From assembly GCA_029266735.1 (NCBI GenBank), contig JAQSWG010000009.1, positions 1 to 38,578 on the forward strand: DNA of 38,578 bases, given 5' to 3'. Both the position numbers and the translations under genes were made by a program. Positions within the stretch are counted from its first letter, which is position 1; every line of letters starts with the position of its first letter. Shown here piece by piece: positions 38,446-38,578 of the stretch. This DNA is from Ornithinibacter sp. GTDB taxonomy: Bacteria > Actinomycetota > Actinomycetes > Actinomycetales > Dermatophilaceae. Under the pieces are notes generated by a model that did not search any database, was not told where the DNA came from, and saw only the letters and a program-made list of their open reading frames with translations.

Positions 38446-38578
<133 letters not shown>

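Overview
The window is ordinary chromosomal DNA from a high-GC actinobacterium. The signs are the strong G/C bias at third codon positions, TGA as almost the only stop codon, many GTG starts, and close matches to actinobacterial families (monomeric isocitrate dehydrogenase, fasciclin lipoprotein, PmmB-type mutase, the MoxR/DUF58/DUF4129/DUF4350 block). Intrasporangiaceae or a related micrococcal family is my guess from gene content and style; I cannot confirm it. I see no transposase, phage gene, CRISPR array, tRNA or rRNA. Genes are tightly packed and no gene-free stretch exceeds 300 bases.

Layout. 1-349: tail of a glycosyltransferase-39-like membrane protein. 572-4521: four-gene ABC importer operon (binding lipoprotein, two permeases, ATPase) with a strong hairpin just after the binding-protein stop. 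4631-6248: fasciclin lipoprotein, DUF2306 membrane protein and its MarR regulator, all leftward. 6374-14243: nucleoside and deoxyribose catabolism (deoD, pmmB-type mutase, a VOC protein, deoC, an aldehyde dehydrogenase, a catalytically incomplete aldehyde dehydrogenase and a frame-disrupted uridine-kinase-like gene). 14276-21603: Pro-rich membrane protein, DUF4129, DUF4350, MoxR AAA+ ATPase, DUF58/VWA protein, a leftward SpoIIM/DUF95 membrane protein and an RDD membrane protein. From memory this matches Mycobacterium tuberculosis Rv3689-Rv3695 in gene order. 21629-25780, leftward: add, deoA, cdd and an M20 amidohydrolase, recalling M. tuberculosis Rv3305c-Rv3315c. 25794-28849: GbsR/MarR-type regulator diverging from an ABC exporter pair. 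28907-33796: manC, a 2H-phosphoesterase, trpS, divergent galK and a YCF48-like anchored propeller. 33895-38578: monomeric icd, a cupin, an N-terminally deleted aquaporin Z, a ceramidase-like membrane protein and the start of mdh.

How the genes fit together. The two nucleoside blocks form a nearly complete route. Cdd and Add deaminate nucleosides, and DeoA and DeoD phosphorolyse them to (deoxy)ribose-1-phosphate. The PGM2/PmmB-type mutase is the likely phosphopentomutase, because no deoB is present. DeoC cleaves deoxyribose-5-phosphate to glyceraldehyde-3-phosphate and acetaldehyde, and the adjacent aldehyde dehydrogenase pair is the obvious sink for acetaldehyde.

Points most worth a second look: (1) a recurring promoter layout in which a TAnnnT-like -10 box ends 6 or 7 bases before the start codon, indicating leaderless mRNAs at about a dozen genes; (2) all three TAG stop codons seen here are the first three bases of such a box; (3) an aquaporin gene with an internal out-of-frame deletion and a kinase gene whose P-loop lies in a frame with no start codon; (4) an apparently split ALDH16 next to deoC; (5) the MoxR membrane-associated AAA+ block, whose function is still poorly defined; (6) an overrepresented 7-mer, GTATGCC/GGCATAC.
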